64,000 nt of DNA. Source: Paragemmobacter kunshanensis (GTDB taxonomy: Bacteria; Pseudomonadota; Alphaproteobacteria; Rhodobacterales; Rhodobacteraceae). The notes below the pieces were generated by a model. That model was not told the origin of the DNA, ran no database searches, and saw only the letters and a list, made by a program, of their open reading frames with translations. Location: the NCBI RefSeq assembly GCF_011059185.1, contig NZ_JAALFE010000011.1:1-64000 (forward strand), given 5' to 3'. Shown here piece after piece: positions 25,014 through 40,164 of this stretch (its first letter is position 1; each line of letters begins with the position of its first letter). The position numbers were made by a program, and so were the translations under genes.

Positions 25014-25622
25014 TCAGGCATGGGGCAGCACCTCGAACCGGCAGGCCCCATCCCCCGCTGCCGCGCAGGCGACCTCGCGCACCACGCATCCCTTCCAGAC
25101 CAGCCGCGCAAACAGCCGCTCGAACACCGCCGCGTGCCAGTGGCACATCGGGTGATCCCCCCGCAGCCCCGCTACCAACGGATTGCCCGCCACCTCGAAC
25201 ACCAAGGGCCTCCACCCCGCGATGCGGAACGCCCCCGACCCCGCGAAAGTCCAGGCATGCCGCGCAATCGCCCCCGCCAGCACCCGCGCGCCCAAAGGCG
25301 CAGGCAACGCCCGGATCACCCATTGCGCCACGCGCGGGATGCGGTGGCGCAGGATGTAACTCCCCGTCGCCAGCCCCGCCAGACGCAGCAGCCCCTCCGC
25401 CCGCTCCGGCACCGCCATCCGCAGCGCCAGATGCACCGCCGCCGCGTCGGCCTCAGGGATCATCCCCAGCGCGGGATCCGGCACCGCCACCCCCGCCGCC
25501 GCCATCACCTGATCGCGGAGAGCGCGCCCCTCCACCCGGTCCAGCACCGCGACAAGCTGGGTGATCGCATTCGGCCCGATCCGCGCCTCCGCCGCCGCAA
25601 CAGGGACGAAGCCGCCGTCCAT
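25014..25622 (-). CDS. bchJ: BchJ, V4R-domain bacteriochlorophyll biosynthesis protein
   Basis: Small protein once assigned as the 8-vinyl reductase; current evidence suggests an accessory role such as substrate delivery. The 202-residue product has an N-terminal region GPNAITQLVAVLDRVEG and a C-terminal V4R-like fold ending VVREVACAAAGDGACRFEVLP. The start at 25622 (MDGGFVPVAAAEARIG) is 4 bases after the bchE stop; the upstream residues of the longer frame overlap bchE. It is the last gene of bchE-bchJ. Confidence 0.9.
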   Translation of the reverse strand: MDGGFVPVAAAEARIGPNAITQLVAVLDRVEGRALRDQVMAAAGVAVPDPALGMIPEADAAAVHLALRMAVPERAEGLLRLAGLATGSYILRHRIPRVAQWVIRALPAPLGARVLAGAIARHAWTFAGSGAFRIAGWRPLVFEVAGNPLVAGLRGDHPMCHWHAAVFERLFARLVWKGCVVREVACAAAGDGACRFEVLPHA

Positions 25623-25626
25623 GACC

Positions 25627-27279
25627 TCAGGCCTCCTCGTCCATCTGCTGCTTGCCGCCGCCACAGGCCGCGACCTCGGGCATCTTGAACTTCCGCTCCT
25701 CCGCCCGCTCCGCCATCTGCGCCTTCACTGCCGCCCGCCGCTCGGCGGCCTTCGCGGCCTTGTCGGCGCTCGCCTCCCAATCCGCCATCTGGGCATCGGC
25801 AATCGTCCGCGTCTCGTCGAAGTGGAAATCCACCTTCCCCTTGGTCTGCGGCCCCCAATAGCCCGCCTTGCCAAGGTCATAGAAGGTTCGCCCCACCCCC
25901 GCCTTCAGAAACGCCTTGAGGCAGCCCAGCAGATAGCGCCGCCGGAAGCCCGTCCCGCGCCACGGATAATGGAACAGCGCCTTGCGCATGTAGAAACGGC
26001 GGTAATTCTTCATCACCCCGTCCAGAAGTTCCCCCCGCGTCAGCGCGGCAGGCTTCATGATGGGCGTGACGAAATTGTACTTCGAAAAGTCGAACACCTC
26101 CACCTGATCCCGTATCTCCTGAAACAGCGGAGTGAACGGCCAAGGCGTATACATCGACCAGTTGGCAAGGTCCGGCTGCCAGTCCCAGGCCATCTGGAAC
26201 GTCTCTTCCAGCGTCTCCTTCGTCTCGTTCTCCAGTCCCACGATGAACTGCGCCTCGACGAAGATATCCGCCTCGCGCAGCAGGCGGATCGCCTCCTTGT
26301 TCTCGGCGACGGTGGTTTCCTTGTTGAACAGGTCCAGCTTCAACTGCGCCGCGGCTTCCGTCCCCAGCGACACATGCACCAGCCCCGCCTTGCGGTAGAA
26401 CTTCAACAGATCGCGGTCGCGGTAGATATCCGTCACGCGGGTATTGATCCCCCAGGTCACCCGCTCGTTCAGGCCGCGGTCGATCAGCTCCTGACAGAAT
26501 TCGACGAATTTCTTCTTGTTGATGGTGGGCTCCTCGTCCGCAAGGATGAAGAACCCCACCCCGTGATCCGTCACCAGCCGCTCGATCTCATCCGCCACCT
26601 TCTTGGGATCGCGCACCCGGTAATCGCGCCAGAACTTCCATTGCGAACAGAAGGAACAGGTGAAGGGACAGCCCCGCGCCATGTTGGGGATCGCGACCTT
26701 CACGCCCAAAGGCACATAGATATACTTGTCCCAGTCAAGGATCGACCAATCCGGGTCGATCGCATCCAGATCCTTCACCGTCGACGCAGCCTGCGTCGCC
26801 ACGATCTCATCCCCATCCTTGAAGGCCAGCCCGCGTATCTTGCGCCGCCCCTCCGGCCACAGCCCATCCCGCACCGCCTCCATCAGGTTGACGAGGATCT
26901 CTTCCCCCTCCCCCCGCACGATCACATCGACCCAGGGCGCCTCTTCCAGCACCTGGCGGAACATGAAGGTGGCATGGATGCCGCCCAGAACGCGCAAGGC
27001 ATCGGGGCAGGCTTCCTGCGCGATGCGAAGGGTTTCCTCGGCCTCGTAGATTGCGGGCGTGATGGCCGTCAGACCCACCACATCGGGTTTCAGCGACATC
27101 AGCCGCGCGCGCAGCTCATCATGGCCGATATGATGCGTCATCGCGTCGATGAAGTGGATGTCATCAAAACCGGCGCGGCGCAGGTGGCCGGTCAGATAGG
27201 CCACCCAGGCGGGCGGCCAGTTCCCCGCAATCTCTGCCCCGCCGGAATGGTAATTCGGGTGGATGAAAACGATACGCAT
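25627..27279 (-). CDS. bchE: Anaerobic Mg-protoporphyrin IX monomethyl ester cyclase
   Basis: Radical-SAM, cobalamin-dependent enzyme that closes ring E using water-derived oxygen. It has an N-terminal B12-binding-like domain ([15 protein letters not shown]), the radical-SAM cysteines in [14 protein letters not shown] (about residues 200-213) and a C-terminal region rich in charged residues ending [12 protein letters not shown]. The start at 27279 has GGGGG six bases upstream. An aerobic cyclase, acsF, is also present in this window, so ring closure can run with or without oxygen. Confidence 0.97.
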   Translation of the reverse strand: MRIVFIHPNYHSGGAEIAGNWPPAWVAYLTGHLRRAGFDDIHFIDAMTHHIGHDELRARLMSLKPDVVGLTAITPAIYEAEETLRIAQEACPDALRVLGGIHATFMFRQVLEEAPWVDVIVRGEGEEILVNLMEAVRDGLWPEGRRKIRGLAFKDGDEIVATQAASTVKDLDAIDPDWSILDWDKYIYVPLGVKVAIPNMARGCPFTCSFCSQWKFWRDYRVRDPKKVADEIERLVTDHGVGFFILADEEPTINKKKFVEFCQELIDRGLNERVTWGINTRVTDIYRDRDLLKFYRKAGLVHVSLGTEAAAQLKLDLFNKETTVAENKEAIRLLREADIFVEAQFIVGLENETKETLEETFQMAWDWQPDLANWSMYTPWPFTPLFQEIRDQVEVFDFSKYNFVTPIMKPAALTRGELLDGVMKNYRRFYMRKALFHYPWRGTGFRRRYLLGCLKAFLKAGVGRTFYDLGKAGYWGPQTKGKVDFHFDETRTIADAQMADWEASADKAAKAAERRAAVKAQMAERAEERKFKMPEVAACGGGKQQMDEEA

Positions 27280-27296
27280 CTTGTCCCCCTGCATTA

Positions 27297-27314
27297 TGTA
27301 AACGCAAGTTGACA
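27297..27314. promoter_or_regulatory. PpsR operator 1 upstream of bchE
   Basis: tgtaaacgcaagttgaca is an exact TGT-N12-ACA match 18 bases before the bchE ATG. Confidence 0.85.
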
Positions 27315-27332
27315 GTTTTTCGCGTTCAGACC

Positions 27333-27346
27333 TTGACGTATGTCAA
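27333..27346. promoter_or_regulatory. FNR-type (FnrL) palindrome upstream of bchE
   Basis: TTGACgtatGTCAA is a perfect palindrome that keeps the FNR core TTGA-N6-TCAA. FnrL is known to control bchE in R. sphaeroides. The right half overlaps a PpsR operator, so the anaerobic activator and the aerobic repressor may compete. Confidence 0.65.
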
Positions 27347-27358
27347 TTTCAAACGACA
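27341..27358. promoter_or_regulatory. PpsR operator 2 upstream of bchE
   Basis: tgtcaatttcaaacgaca is an exact TGT-N12-ACA match, 26 bases upstream of operator 1. The remaining bases to the ppsR stop (27359-27490) hold a 7-bp hairpin cggcctg/caggccg (27375-27396) without a T-run and no gene. Confidence 0.85.
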
Positions 27359-27490
27359 ATTTCAGGGGTGAGGGCGGCCTGCATCAGGACAGGCCGAAAG
27401 CGGGGGGGCAGAATGCCAGGAGCGGGGGAGGCCATTGTCGCGACAGCGCAGCACAGCAATGCACCCGGGACAGGTGGCCCTGTTGCGCGC

Positions 27491-28906
27491 CTATTCGCCG
27501 TCCTTGTTCAGCAGGCCATATTTCCGCAGCTTCACATACAGCGACTGCCGCGACAGGCTGAGCATTTCCGCCGCCGCAACGCGGTTGTTCCGCGTCAGTT
27601 CCAGCGCGGTTTCGATGCACATCTTTTCGATCACATCGGTGGTTTCGGCGACGATGTCCTTCAGCGTGCTGGATCCCACCAGTTCCATCACATTGCGCAC
27701 GCCATCGTCAGGCTGGCCAAAAGCCGGGCGCCGCAGCGTCTCGGCCCGGCTGGCATCGCGCACGACGAGGACAAGCACCGGATTGGGCCTGTCATTCAGC
27801 CACGTCGCAGAAATCTCGACCGCGATCTGCCCCATGAAATCCGTCGTCAGGCGCGTCGCATAAAGCCGCAACTGGCCCGTCCGCTTCACGTTGTCCAGAA
27901 GGACACGAAGATCGACGGCCCCCCGCGCGAGGAAATCGGTCAGCGACCGACCGCGCACCGCGGCCATGTTGGCGGTATCGGTCAGGTTCAGGAAGGCCTC
28001 ATTCGCCGCGCGGATATTGCCTTCGCCATCGGCGAAGACGATCCCGTCGACGCCTTCGTGGTAAAGCCGCGAAAGGTTGTCGCCCAATTCATCCTGCGAG
28101 GCAGGGCCGCCCTTCGTCATGTCCATCTGGCACAGAAGGATCCGCTCGCCCGCCGCGCGAAACACCGTGGGCGAAAGGAATAGCCGCTTCTGCGAGCGCC
28201 GCGCCGTCAATTCGACCGGCAGCGCGCTTTCCGCAACCGCCAGATTGGCGAGGCTTTCCAGAAACTCACCCCGGCGACGGCCTTCGAATTCCTGCGCCAT
28301 GGCCGCGCCGATCAGATCCGACCGGCTGCCGCCCAGAAGCTGCGCCGCTGCGGGGTTGATGTCGGTGATCCGCCCCGAGGACATGGAGACCATCACGACC
28401 GGATCGCGGATCACCTCCATCAGGACGCGATAGCGCGTGTCCATTTCCCGCTGCGTTTCATAGTCGCGTTCCAGCGCAAGCTGGGCCTGAACGAGTTGCT
28501 GCTGCACTTCGGCAATCGGGCGCAGGTCGCGCCCCAGCATCAGGATCGAGTCGTCCGCCCCGATGCGATGCAGCGAATAGCGGACGGGAAATTCCCAGTT
28601 CGACTGGTCGGCGTGGTTCAGTTCAACCGCCGTGTCGCCATGGCGTGCGCCCTGCATGCCAGCCAGCCGCGCGTCAAGCTTGCGAAGGCTTTCATCCGTC
28701 AGCACATCGCGCAGATTTGACCCTTCCCAATCGGTCAGCTGACCGAAGCTGCGGTGATGGGGATTGACGAGAACGGAAATGATGCGGCGGGACGGCGATA
28801 CGAGCAGGGCAATATCTGACGCAGTCGCAAGGATCTCGCTCAGGAGATCGGGAGCGATCAGCGGCAACTTTCCGCCATTGAGCAAATGTCTACCGTCGGT
28901 CGTCAC
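27491..28906 (-). CDS. ppsR: PpsR/CrtJ transcriptional repressor
   Basis: Aerobic repressor of bch, crt and puc genes, binding TGT-N12-ACA. The 471-residue product has an N-terminal region, a glutamine-rich linker (IAEVQQQLVQAQLALERDYE), two PAS domains (about 155-260 and 280-390) and a C-terminal Fis-type helix-turn-helix (LELTRNNRVAAAEMLSLSRQ). Both redox cysteines are present (Cys259 in AGERILLCQM and Cys430 in EKMCIETAL). It begins with GTG at 28906; a TTG seven codons on is also possible. It lies 51 bases downstream of ppaA, its antirepressor partner. Confidence 0.97.
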   Translation of the reverse strand: MTTDGRHLLNGGKLPLIAPDLLSEILATASDIALLVSPSRRIISVLVNPHHRSFGQLTDWEGSNLRDVLTDESLRKLDARLAGMQGARHGDTAVELNHADQSNWEFPVRYSLHRIGADDSILMLGRDLRPIAEVQQQLVQAQLALERDYETQREMDTRYRVLMEVIRDPVVMVSMSSGRITDINPAAAQLLGGSRSDLIGAAMAQEFEGRRRGEFLESLANLAVAESALPVELTARRSQKRLFLSPTVFRAAGERILLCQMDMTKGGPASQDELGDNLSRLYHEGVDGIVFADGEGNIRAANEAFLNLTDTANMAAVRGRSLTDFLARGAVDLRVLLDNVKRTGQLRLYATRLTTDFMGQIAVEISATWLNDRPNPVLVLVVRDASRAETLRRPAFGQPDDGVRNVMELVGSSTLKDIVAETTDVIEKMCIETALELTRNNRVAAAEMLSLSRQSLYVKLRKYGLLNKDGE

Positions 28907-28957
28907 GCTCTATCCGATCTTGCGCCGCTGCCTTGCGGGAAGCGGCCCTGACATGGG

Positions 28958-29749
28958 TCAACTCAGTTCCTCGAGGGCGGCCTGTCCGATGTGAATGCCC
29001 AGCGCCAGCAGCGCGTGGGAAAGATCACTTGTCACCAGATCGGCCCCCGTGTTCCGCACGATTTCCTCCGTGCCGTCGACAATGGCCCCGCCGACCACCA
29101 CCTTCAACGCAGACTTTCCTGACTCTTTAAGCGCTTTTACCACTGCACGGCAAGATTCAAGCCTGCCACCCGAAGCGATGGAGACCATCGCCCCGTCAAA
29201 GCTGCGCTGGGCAAGAAGCCTGGACAGTTCCGAAGCCGTCGGCGCGATCCGCAGCGAGACCGAGATCCCGACCCGGCGCAGGCGGCCGGCCAGCACCATT
29301 GCGCCCAGCGTGTGCTGTTCGCCACTTGGCAGAATCAGAAGAAGCGTCGGCCCCACACGCGGCCCCTGGGCATCGGCCGACCAGTTCGCCCCGATGTCGC
29401 GCAGGATGGCCTGCATGCGGGCCACCCCCATTGTCACTTCGGCAAAGCTGAGCCTGTCGCATTCCCAGGCCAGGCCAAGCCGCCGGGCCATTTCGGGAAT
29501 GTAGACATCGGCAAAGACATCGGGGCTGAGGCGGCTGCGGCGGAGTTCGGGCTTCATCTCTTCGAAACTGCGCAGATTGCCCGACAGGATTGCCCGCAGG
29601 AACCGGTCGAAGACATCCTCCCGGATGACGGGATCCTCGCCCCCGTCGCGCGTCACGAGCCGCGCGACGACATCCGCTGCGAATTGCGAAACGCCGCCCA
29701 TCTGGCCGTCGGCCCGATGCGCCGCCTTCAGTTGCAGTCCCTGTTCCAT
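28958..29749 (-). CDS. ppaA: PpaA/AerR, B12-binding regulator of PpsR
   Basis: Cobalamin-binding photoreceptor/antirepressor that modulates PpsR. The 263-residue product has a helical N-terminal half (RFLRAILSGNLRSFEEMKPE) and a B12-binding-like Rossmann domain (LPSGEQHTLGAMVLAGRLRR). The start at 29749 was chosen because GGAG stands six bases upstream; the longer frame to 29782 has no ribosome binding site. The gene precedes ppsR in the same direction and diverges from bchF, with two PpsR operators in the gap. Confidence 0.93.
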   Translation of the reverse strand: MEQGLQLKAAHRADGQMGGVSQFAADVVARLVTRDGGEDPVIREDVFDRFLRAILSGNLRSFEEMKPELRRSRLSPDVFADVYIPEMARRLGLAWECDRLSFAEVTMGVARMQAILRDIGANWSADAQGPRVGPTLLLILPSGEQHTLGAMVLAGRLRRVGISVSLRIAPTASELSRLLAQRSFDGAMVSIASGGRLESCRAVVKALKESGKSALKVVVGGAIVDGTEEIVRNTGADLVTSDLSHALLALGIHIGQAALEELS

Positions 29750-29842
29750 TCTTGGCTCCACGGCCCCGCAAGTCCAGCGCATCAGCAGACGCGCACCCCC
29801 CTACAGATGGCCTTCAATTACTGTCCGCCTTTGGTTCTAGAT

Positions 29843-29860
29843 TGTCAAAGCAAATTGACA
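29843..29860. promoter_or_regulatory. PpsR operator in the ppaA-bchF gap (ppaA side)
   Basis: tgtcaaagcaaattgaca is an exact TGT-N12-ACA match, 94 bases upstream of the ppaA start. It may give feedback control of ppaA-ppsR or act with the distal site on bchF. Confidence 0.85.
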
Positions 29861-29984
29861 CCCCCAGAGCCAAAAGAATCTTTTGCCCGCAAAACACATG
29901 AGAATACGCTGTAATTATATGCGTTATTGGCTGTTTCTTCGGGTTTTCCGGCGAAAGGCCTGCATTTCCGGATCGAGATCAATG

Positions 29985-30002
29985 TGTAAGTTTCAGTTGA
30001 CA
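29985..30002. promoter_or_regulatory. PpsR operator upstream of bchF
   Basis: tgtaagtttcagttgaca is an exact TGT-N12-ACA match. Its end forms TTGACA, and a possible -10 (TAACCT) follows after 16 bases, so PpsR would cover the -35 box of the bchFNBHLM promoter. The 310-base gap 29750-30060 holds these two sites and no gene. Confidence 0.85.
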
Positions 30003-30060
30003 CTTCCACACCCGGCGCTAACCTTTCCCAGCGAGGAGCCGAAAGGAGAGGCGTCTGAAG

Positions 30061-33434
<3,374 letters not shown>

Positions 33435-33445
<11 letters not shown>

Positions 33446-36400
33446 TCGCTATGCATCGCCGGAAGAATTGGGCGTCCCGACCCGGGGCGACGGTGTCTAT
33501 CGCTTTGTCATCGTAACGCTGGACGCCCATGCCGCAGGCCCCGCCGCCCGCGTGGCCCCCGCGCTGGCCAAGGACTTCCCCGGCATCGAAGTGTCGATCC
33601 ACGCCGCCGCCGAATGGGCCGAAAACCCCGTGGCGCTGGCCCGCGCCAAGGCCGCGATCCGCGCCGCCGACATCGTCGTGGCAAACCTTCTGTTCATCGA
33701 GGAACATATCACCGCCGTCATCGAAGACCTGCGCGCCGTGCGCGATGGGCTGGATGCCTTCGTCGGCGTCATCGCCGATCCGCAGATCGTGAAGATGACG
33801 CGGATGGGCGAGTTGGACATGTCCAAACCCGCCTCCGCCGCCATGCAACTGCTGAAGAAGTTGCGCGGGTCGAACGCCCCCTCGGGATCGTCGGGCGAAA
33901 AGCAGATGAAGATGCTGCGGCGGCTGCCCAAGATCCTCCGCTTCCTGCCCGGCAAGGCGCAGGACCTGCGGGCCTGGTTCCTGTCCATGCAATACTGGCT
34001 GGGCGGGTCGGACGACAACATCGAACAGATGATCCGCTACCTCGTCTCGCGCTACTCGGCCAACCGCGACTGGAAAGCGGTTTCGGCCAAACCCCCGGTC
34101 GACTATCCCGATGTCGGGCTCTACCACCCCGACCTCGCCGCGCGCATCACCACCAACGTGGCGGACCTCCCCCGCCCGGTGGGAGCGGTCTCGACCGTGG
34201 GGCTCCTCATGCTGCGGTCCTACATCCTCGCCTCGGACACCGCCCATTACGACGCGGTGATCCGGGCCTTCGAGGCCAAGGGGATCGCCGTCCTTCCCGC
34301 CTTCGCCGGGGGCCTCGACGGTCGGCCCGCCATCGACGCCTTCTTCAAGGGGCGCACCGACGCGATGGTGTCACTGACCGGGTTCTCCCTCGTCGGAGGC
34401 CCCGCCTATAACGACAGCCCCGCCGCCGTCGCCGCACTGGAAGAGTTGGACATCCCCTACATCGCCGCCCACCCGCTGGAATTCCAGACGCTGGGCCAAT
34501 GGGGCGCGTCGGGCGGCGGCCTCGGCCCGGTGGAAACCACCATGCTCATCGCGCTCCCGGAAATCGACGGCGCGACGAACCCCACCGTCTTTGCCGGCCG
34601 CCACGACCTGAACGGCTGCGCGGGCTGCAAGCTGAACTGCCGCGCGGCGTCGGAAGAGGCGATCACCACCCGCGCGATGGCCCCCTGCTTCGAACGCATC
34701 GACGCGCTGGCCGACAAGACCGCCCGCCTCACCGCCCTGCGCCGGTCGCAAGTGGCCGAACGCAAGGTCGCCGTTGTCCTCTACGGCTTCCCCCCGAACG
34801 CAGGCGCGGCAGGCACCGCCGCCTACCTCGGCGTCTTCGAAAGCCTCTTCAACACGCTCCACGCGATGGCCGCCGAAGGCTACGACCTGACGCCCCCCGC
34901 CACGCTGGACGATCTGCGCGAGGCCGTCATGGGCGGCACGTCGCGCATGTATGGCCAACCCGCCAACGTCCACACCATCATCCCAGCCGCCGAAATGGTC
35001 GCGAAAACGCGCTGGCTGTCCGACGTCGAACGCGTCTGGGGCCCCGCCCCCGGTCGCCTGCAGACCGACGGGCGCGGCGTGATGATCCTCGGCGCGCAAT
35101 TCGGCAAGGTCTTCGTCGGCCTGCAACCCGTCTTCGGCTACGAGGGCGACCCGATGCGCCTTCTCTTCGAAAAGGGCTTCGCCCCGACCCATGCCATGAT
35201 GACCTTCTACCGCTGGCTGCGTGACGATTTCCGCGCCGATGTCCTGCTGCATTTCGGGATGCATGGCGCGCTGGAATTCCTGCCGGGCAAACAGGCGGGC
35301 GTGTCCGAAACCTGCTGGCCCGACCGCCTGATCGGCAACATGCCCAACGTCTATCTCTACGCCTCCAACAACCCGTCCGAGGCGACGCTGGCCAAGCGCC
35401 GGTCGAACGCCGTGACGATCACCCACCTGACGCCACCGCTTGCCCAGTCGGGCCTCTACAAAGGCCTGCAAGACCTCAAGGACTCCCTCTCCCGCTGGCG
35501 CGCCGCCTCGGATGACGCGCCGGACCGTGCGGACCTGTGGGAGTTGATCGTGGAACAGTCCCGCGCCGTGGACCTCGACCCCACGGACCCCGCGCAACTC
35601 TGGGTGAAACTGCTGGAAACCGAAGGCGCGCTGATCCCCGACGGGCTGCACGTCCTTGGCCGCCCAATGGGGCCGAATGAACGCCGCGACTACATCGACC
35701 TGATCGGCGCGACGGGGGCAGAGGCCGAGGCGCTGGATGCCAAGCTGCAGGCCCAGACCGAAATCCCCGCCATCCTCCGCGCGCTTGGCGGCCATTTCAC
35801 CAGCCCCGTCCCCGGCGGCGACCTGATCCGGTCCACCGACATCCTGCCCACGGGCCGCAACATCCACGCCTTCGACCCGTTCCGCATGCCCACCGCCTTC
35901 GCGCTGAAGGACGGCACATGCCAAGCCCAGCGCCTGCTCGACACCCACCCCACCCTGCCGCGCACCGTGGCGCTGGTCCTCTGGGGATCGGACAACATCA
36001 AATCCGACGGCGCACCCCTCTCGCAGGCGCTGGCGCTCATGGGGGCCAAGCCCCGCTTCGACCATTACGGCCGCCTCTGCGGGGCCGACCTCATCCCGCT
36101 TGCCGAACTTGGCCGCCCGCGCATCGACGTGGTGATGACCCTTTCCGGCATCTTCCGTGACCTGCTGCCGCTGCAAACCCGGATGCTGGCTGAGGCCGCA
36201 TGGAAGGCCGCCGTGGCCGAGGAACCGATCTCCCAGAACTTCATCCGCGCCCATGCGCTGGCCTATGCCGACGAGATGGGCGTGGACATGGAAACCGCCG
36301 CGCTGCGCGTCTTTTCCAATGCCGAAGGGGCCTACGGGTCCAACGTCAACATCATGGTGGGGTCCTCGGCCTTCGGCGAAGAAGACGAACTCGCCGACGC

Positions 36401-37028
36401 CTATGAAAACCGCAAATCCTTCGCCTATGGCCGCAACGGCAAGGCCACGCAGAACGCGGCCCTCCTGCAAAAGACGCTGAAGGACGTGGACCTCGCCTAT
36501 CAGAACCTCGAATCCGTGGAACTGGGCGTCACCACGGTGGACCAGTATTTCGACACGCTGGGCGGCATCGCCCGCGCCGTGAAACGCGCGCGCGGCGGGC
36601 AGGAAACCCCGGTCTATATCGGCGACCAGACGCGCGGCGGCGGCACCGTCCGCACACTGAAGGATCAGATCGCGCTGGAAACCCGGTCGCGCAGCCTGAA
36701 CCCCAAGTATTTCGAAGGCCTCCTCCGCCACGGCGCCGAAGGCGTCCGCCAGATCGAGGCGCAGGTATCGAACACCTTCGGCTGGTCCGCCACCACCGCA
36801 CAGGTCGATCCTTGGGTTTATCAGCGCCTGTCGGAAACCTTCGTGCTGGACGAGGCGATGCGCCGCCGTCTGGCCGCCCTCAACCCCGAAGCCTCCTCGC
36901 GCATGGCCCAGCGCCTGCTGGAGGCGTCGGACCGCAACTACTGGCAACCCGATGCCGACACGCTCGCCGCGCTGCAACGCGCCGCGGACGAGCTTGAGGA
37001 TCGGCTGGAAGGGATCGCGGCGGAATGA
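33435..37028 (+). CDS. bchH: Magnesium chelatase subunit H
   Basis: Porphyrin-binding catalytic subunit of Mg-chelatase, about 1197 residues, the largest protein here. The start at 33435 ([20 protein letters not shown]) overlaps the bchB stop by 11 bases; the earlier in-frame ATG lies well inside bchB. Conserved segments include the [21 protein letters not shown] block and, near the end, [20 protein letters not shown] and [15 protein letters not shown]-like sequence. A long antisense frame opposite bchH is a GC-rich shadow. Confidence 0.97.
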
Positions 37029-37058
37029 CCCAAACGCGCACCCATGACCACTGCCGGA

Positions 37059-37108
37059 GCGGGGGGCCAGCCCCCCGCACCCCCCGGGGTATTTTCCCCG
37101 AGACGAAG
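37059..37108 (+). repeat. Rhodobacterales-type intergenic repeat with GC hairpin
   Basis: The bchH-bchL gap holds a perfect hairpin gcgggggg/ccccccgc (37059-37078) followed by a CCCCCGGGGTATTTT stretch and GAGACGAAG. This hairpin plus GGGTATTTT...AGANGAAG layout is common between genes in Rhodobacteraceae genomes. It may weaken read-through into bchL or be a neutral repeat. Related sequence is at 24961 and 49023. Confidence 0.6.
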
Positions 37109-37128
37109 ACCATTTCGAAAGGAAATGA

Positions 37129-38034
<906 letters not shown>

Positions 38035-38036
38035 GA

Positions 38037-38705
38037 ATGCAGGACTATTCCGCCACGCTCTCCCGCGTCGAGGACTATTTCGACCGCAGCGCCACCAAGG
38101 TGTGGGAGCGCCTGACCTCTGATGCGCCCGTCAGCCGCATCCGCCAGACCGTCCGCGAAGGCCGCGACCGGATGCGCGCCATCATGCTGTCGCGCCTGCC
38201 CGCCGACCTGACCGGCGCACGCGTGCTGGACGCTGGCTGCGGCACCGGGCTGATGACGGCGGAACTCGCCGCGCGCGGGGCCGATGTGGTGGCGGTGGAC
38301 ATCTCGCCCCAGCTCATAGCCATTGCCGAGGCGCGCCTGACCGAAGACCTGCGCCCTCGCGTCACCTTCGCCAGCGGCGACATGACCTGCACGAGCCATG
38401 GCCGCTTCGACTTCGTCATGGCGATGGACAGCCTGATCTACTACCGCACCCCCGACATCGCGGCCGCCCTGCGCAAGCTGGCGGACCGGACAGCGGGCCA
38501 CATCACCTTTACCGTCGCCCCGCGCACGCCTTTCCTGATGACCTTCTTCACCATCGGCAAGGCCTTCCCGCGCGCCGACCGCTCGCCCACCATGATCCCG
38601 CAGGACTGGCGCGCCATCGCCCGCCATACGGGCGGCGACCTGGGACGCGTCGAACGCGTCAGCCGCGGCTTCTACATTTCCGAATGTCTGGAGTATCGCG
38701 CATGA
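38037..38705 (+). CDS. bchM: Mg-protoporphyrin IX O-methyltransferase
   Basis: SAM-dependent methyltransferase forming Mg-protoporphyrin monomethyl ester, the substrate of both ring E cyclases. SAM motif VLDAGCGTGLMTAELAARGA (about residues 63-82), then VVAVDISPQLIAIA. Length 222 residues. Its stop overlaps the lhaA start (ATGA). Confidence 0.96.
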   Translation: MQDYSATLSRVEDYFDRSATKVWERLTSDAPVSRIRQTVREGRDRMRAIMLSRLPADLTGARVLDAGCGTGLMTAELAARGADVVAVDISPQLIAIAEARLTEDLRPRVTFASGDMTCTSHGRFDFVMAMDSLIYYRTPDIAAALRKLADRTAGHITFTVAPRTPFLMTFFTIGKAFPRADRSPTMIPQDWRAIARHTGGDLGRVERVSRGFYISECLEYRA

Positions 38706-40147
38706 TCCTCCGCAAGAAAGACCTGCAACGCTTCACCGCCAACTGGCTGCCCTTCGCAGATGTGGCCTCCGAAGGGCTGCCTCTGGCACAACTCCTGCGG
38801 CTGTCGCTGTTTCAGGTGTCGGTCGGCATGGCGCAGGTCCTTCTGCTCGGCACGCTGAACCGCGTGATGATCGTGGAACTCTCGGTCCCCGCCATGATCG
38901 TGGCCGCGATGATCGCCATCCCCGTCCTCGTCGCCCCCTTCCGCGCGCTGCTGGGCCACCGTTCCGATACCCACCGCTCTGCGCTGGGGTGGAAGCGCGT
39001 GCCCTACCTGTGGTTCGGCTCGCTCTGGCAGATGGGGGGGCTTGCCGTCATGCCCTTCGCCCTGCTGGTCCTCTCCGGCGACCGCACGTTCGAGGTGCCT
39101 TATGCGGGCGAAACCCTCGCCGCCATCGCCTTCCTGATGACCGGCCTCGGCATGCACATGACGCAGACGGCAGGCCTCGCGCTGGCCTCGGACCGCGCCT
39201 CCGACGAGACACGCCCCCGCGTCGTGGCGCTGCTCTATGTGGCGAACCTCCTTGGCATGGGTATCTCGGCGCTGGCCATCGGCTGGCTTCTGCAGAACTT
39301 CGACCCGCTCACGCTGGTCAAGGTCGTGCAGGGCTGCGGCCTCGCCACGCTGATCCTCAACCTCATCGCGCTGTGGAAACAGGAACGCTTCCGCCCGATG
39401 ACCAAGGCGGAACGCGAAGAACCCCGCCCCCGCTTTGCCGATGCCTGGGCCGATCTCATGGCAGGCGGCACGGCGGGCAGGCTGCTTGTCGTCGTCGTCC
39501 TCGGCACGCTGGGCTTTGCCATGCAGGATGTCCTCCTCGAACCCTATGGCGGTGAAATCCTCGGGCTGAGCGTCTCGCAGACCACCTTCCTTACCGCCAT
39601 GTCGGCCATGGGGGCGCTGACCGGGTTCATCCTCGCCGCCCGCTGGCTGGCACGCGGCACCGATCCCTACCGCCTTGCCGCGCGCGGCATCCTTGCAGGG
39701 ATCGCCGCCTTCTCCGCCGTCATCTTCGCGGCCCCGCTCCATTCCACTGCGCTCTTCTTCGCGGGGGCGGGCCTCATCGGCTTTGGCGCGGGGCTCTTTG
39801 CCATCGCCACCCTGACCGTCGCCATGACCATGTCCGTGGGCGGCCTTGCCGGCGCGGGCATCGCGCTTGGCGCTTGGGGCGCGGCACAGGCCACGGCGCA
39901 GGGCGTCTCCATCTTCCTCGGCGGCACGATCCGCGACGTCGTGGGCCACCTTGCCACCGCAGGAACCCTCGGCCCCGGCCTTGCCGATCCGTCGATGGGC
40001 TATTCCTTCGTCTACCACATCGAAATCGCGCTGCTTTTCGCGACGCTTGCCGCGCTCGGACCGCTTGTCCGCCTGCGGCCCCTTCACGACCCGAACCAAG
40101 CCACGTCCGGCGATGCGCGCCTGCGCCTTGCCGAATTCCCAACCTGA
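38702..40147 (+). CDS. lhaA: LhaA, LH1 assembly factor (BCD-family transporter)
   Basis: Twelve-span MFS-like protein of the PucC/LhaA family needed for LH1 assembly, located as usual before puhA. It begins [20 protein letters not shown] and has the family segments [40 protein letters not shown] and [20 protein letters not shown] (481 residues). The start at 38702 was chosen for the ATGA overlap with bchM. The puhA promoter is probably inside its 3' part. Confidence 0.94.
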   Translation: MILRKKDLQRFTANWLPFADVASEGLPLAQLLRLSLFQVSVGMAQVLLLGTLNRVMIVELSVPAMIVAAMIAIPVLVAPFRALLGHRSDTHRSALGWKRVPYLWFGSLWQMGGLAVMPFALLVLSGDRTFEVPYAGETLAAIAFLMTGLGMHMTQTAGLALASDRASDETRPRVVALLYVANLLGMGISALAIGWLLQNFDPLTLVKVVQGCGLATLILNLIALWKQERFRPMTKAEREEPRPRFADAWADLMAGGTAGRLLVVVVLGTLGFAMQDVLLEPYGGEILGLSVSQTTFLTAMSAMGALTGFILAARWLARGTDPYRLAARGILAGIAAFSAVIFAAPLHSTALFFAGAGLIGFGAGLFAIATLTVAMTMSVGGLAGAGIALGAWGAAQATAQGVSIFLGGTIRDVVGHLATAGTLGPGLADPSMGYSFVYHIEIALLFATLAALGPLVRLRPLHDPNQATSGDARLRLAEFPT

Positions 40148-40164
40148 CCCCGGAGGACCATCAC

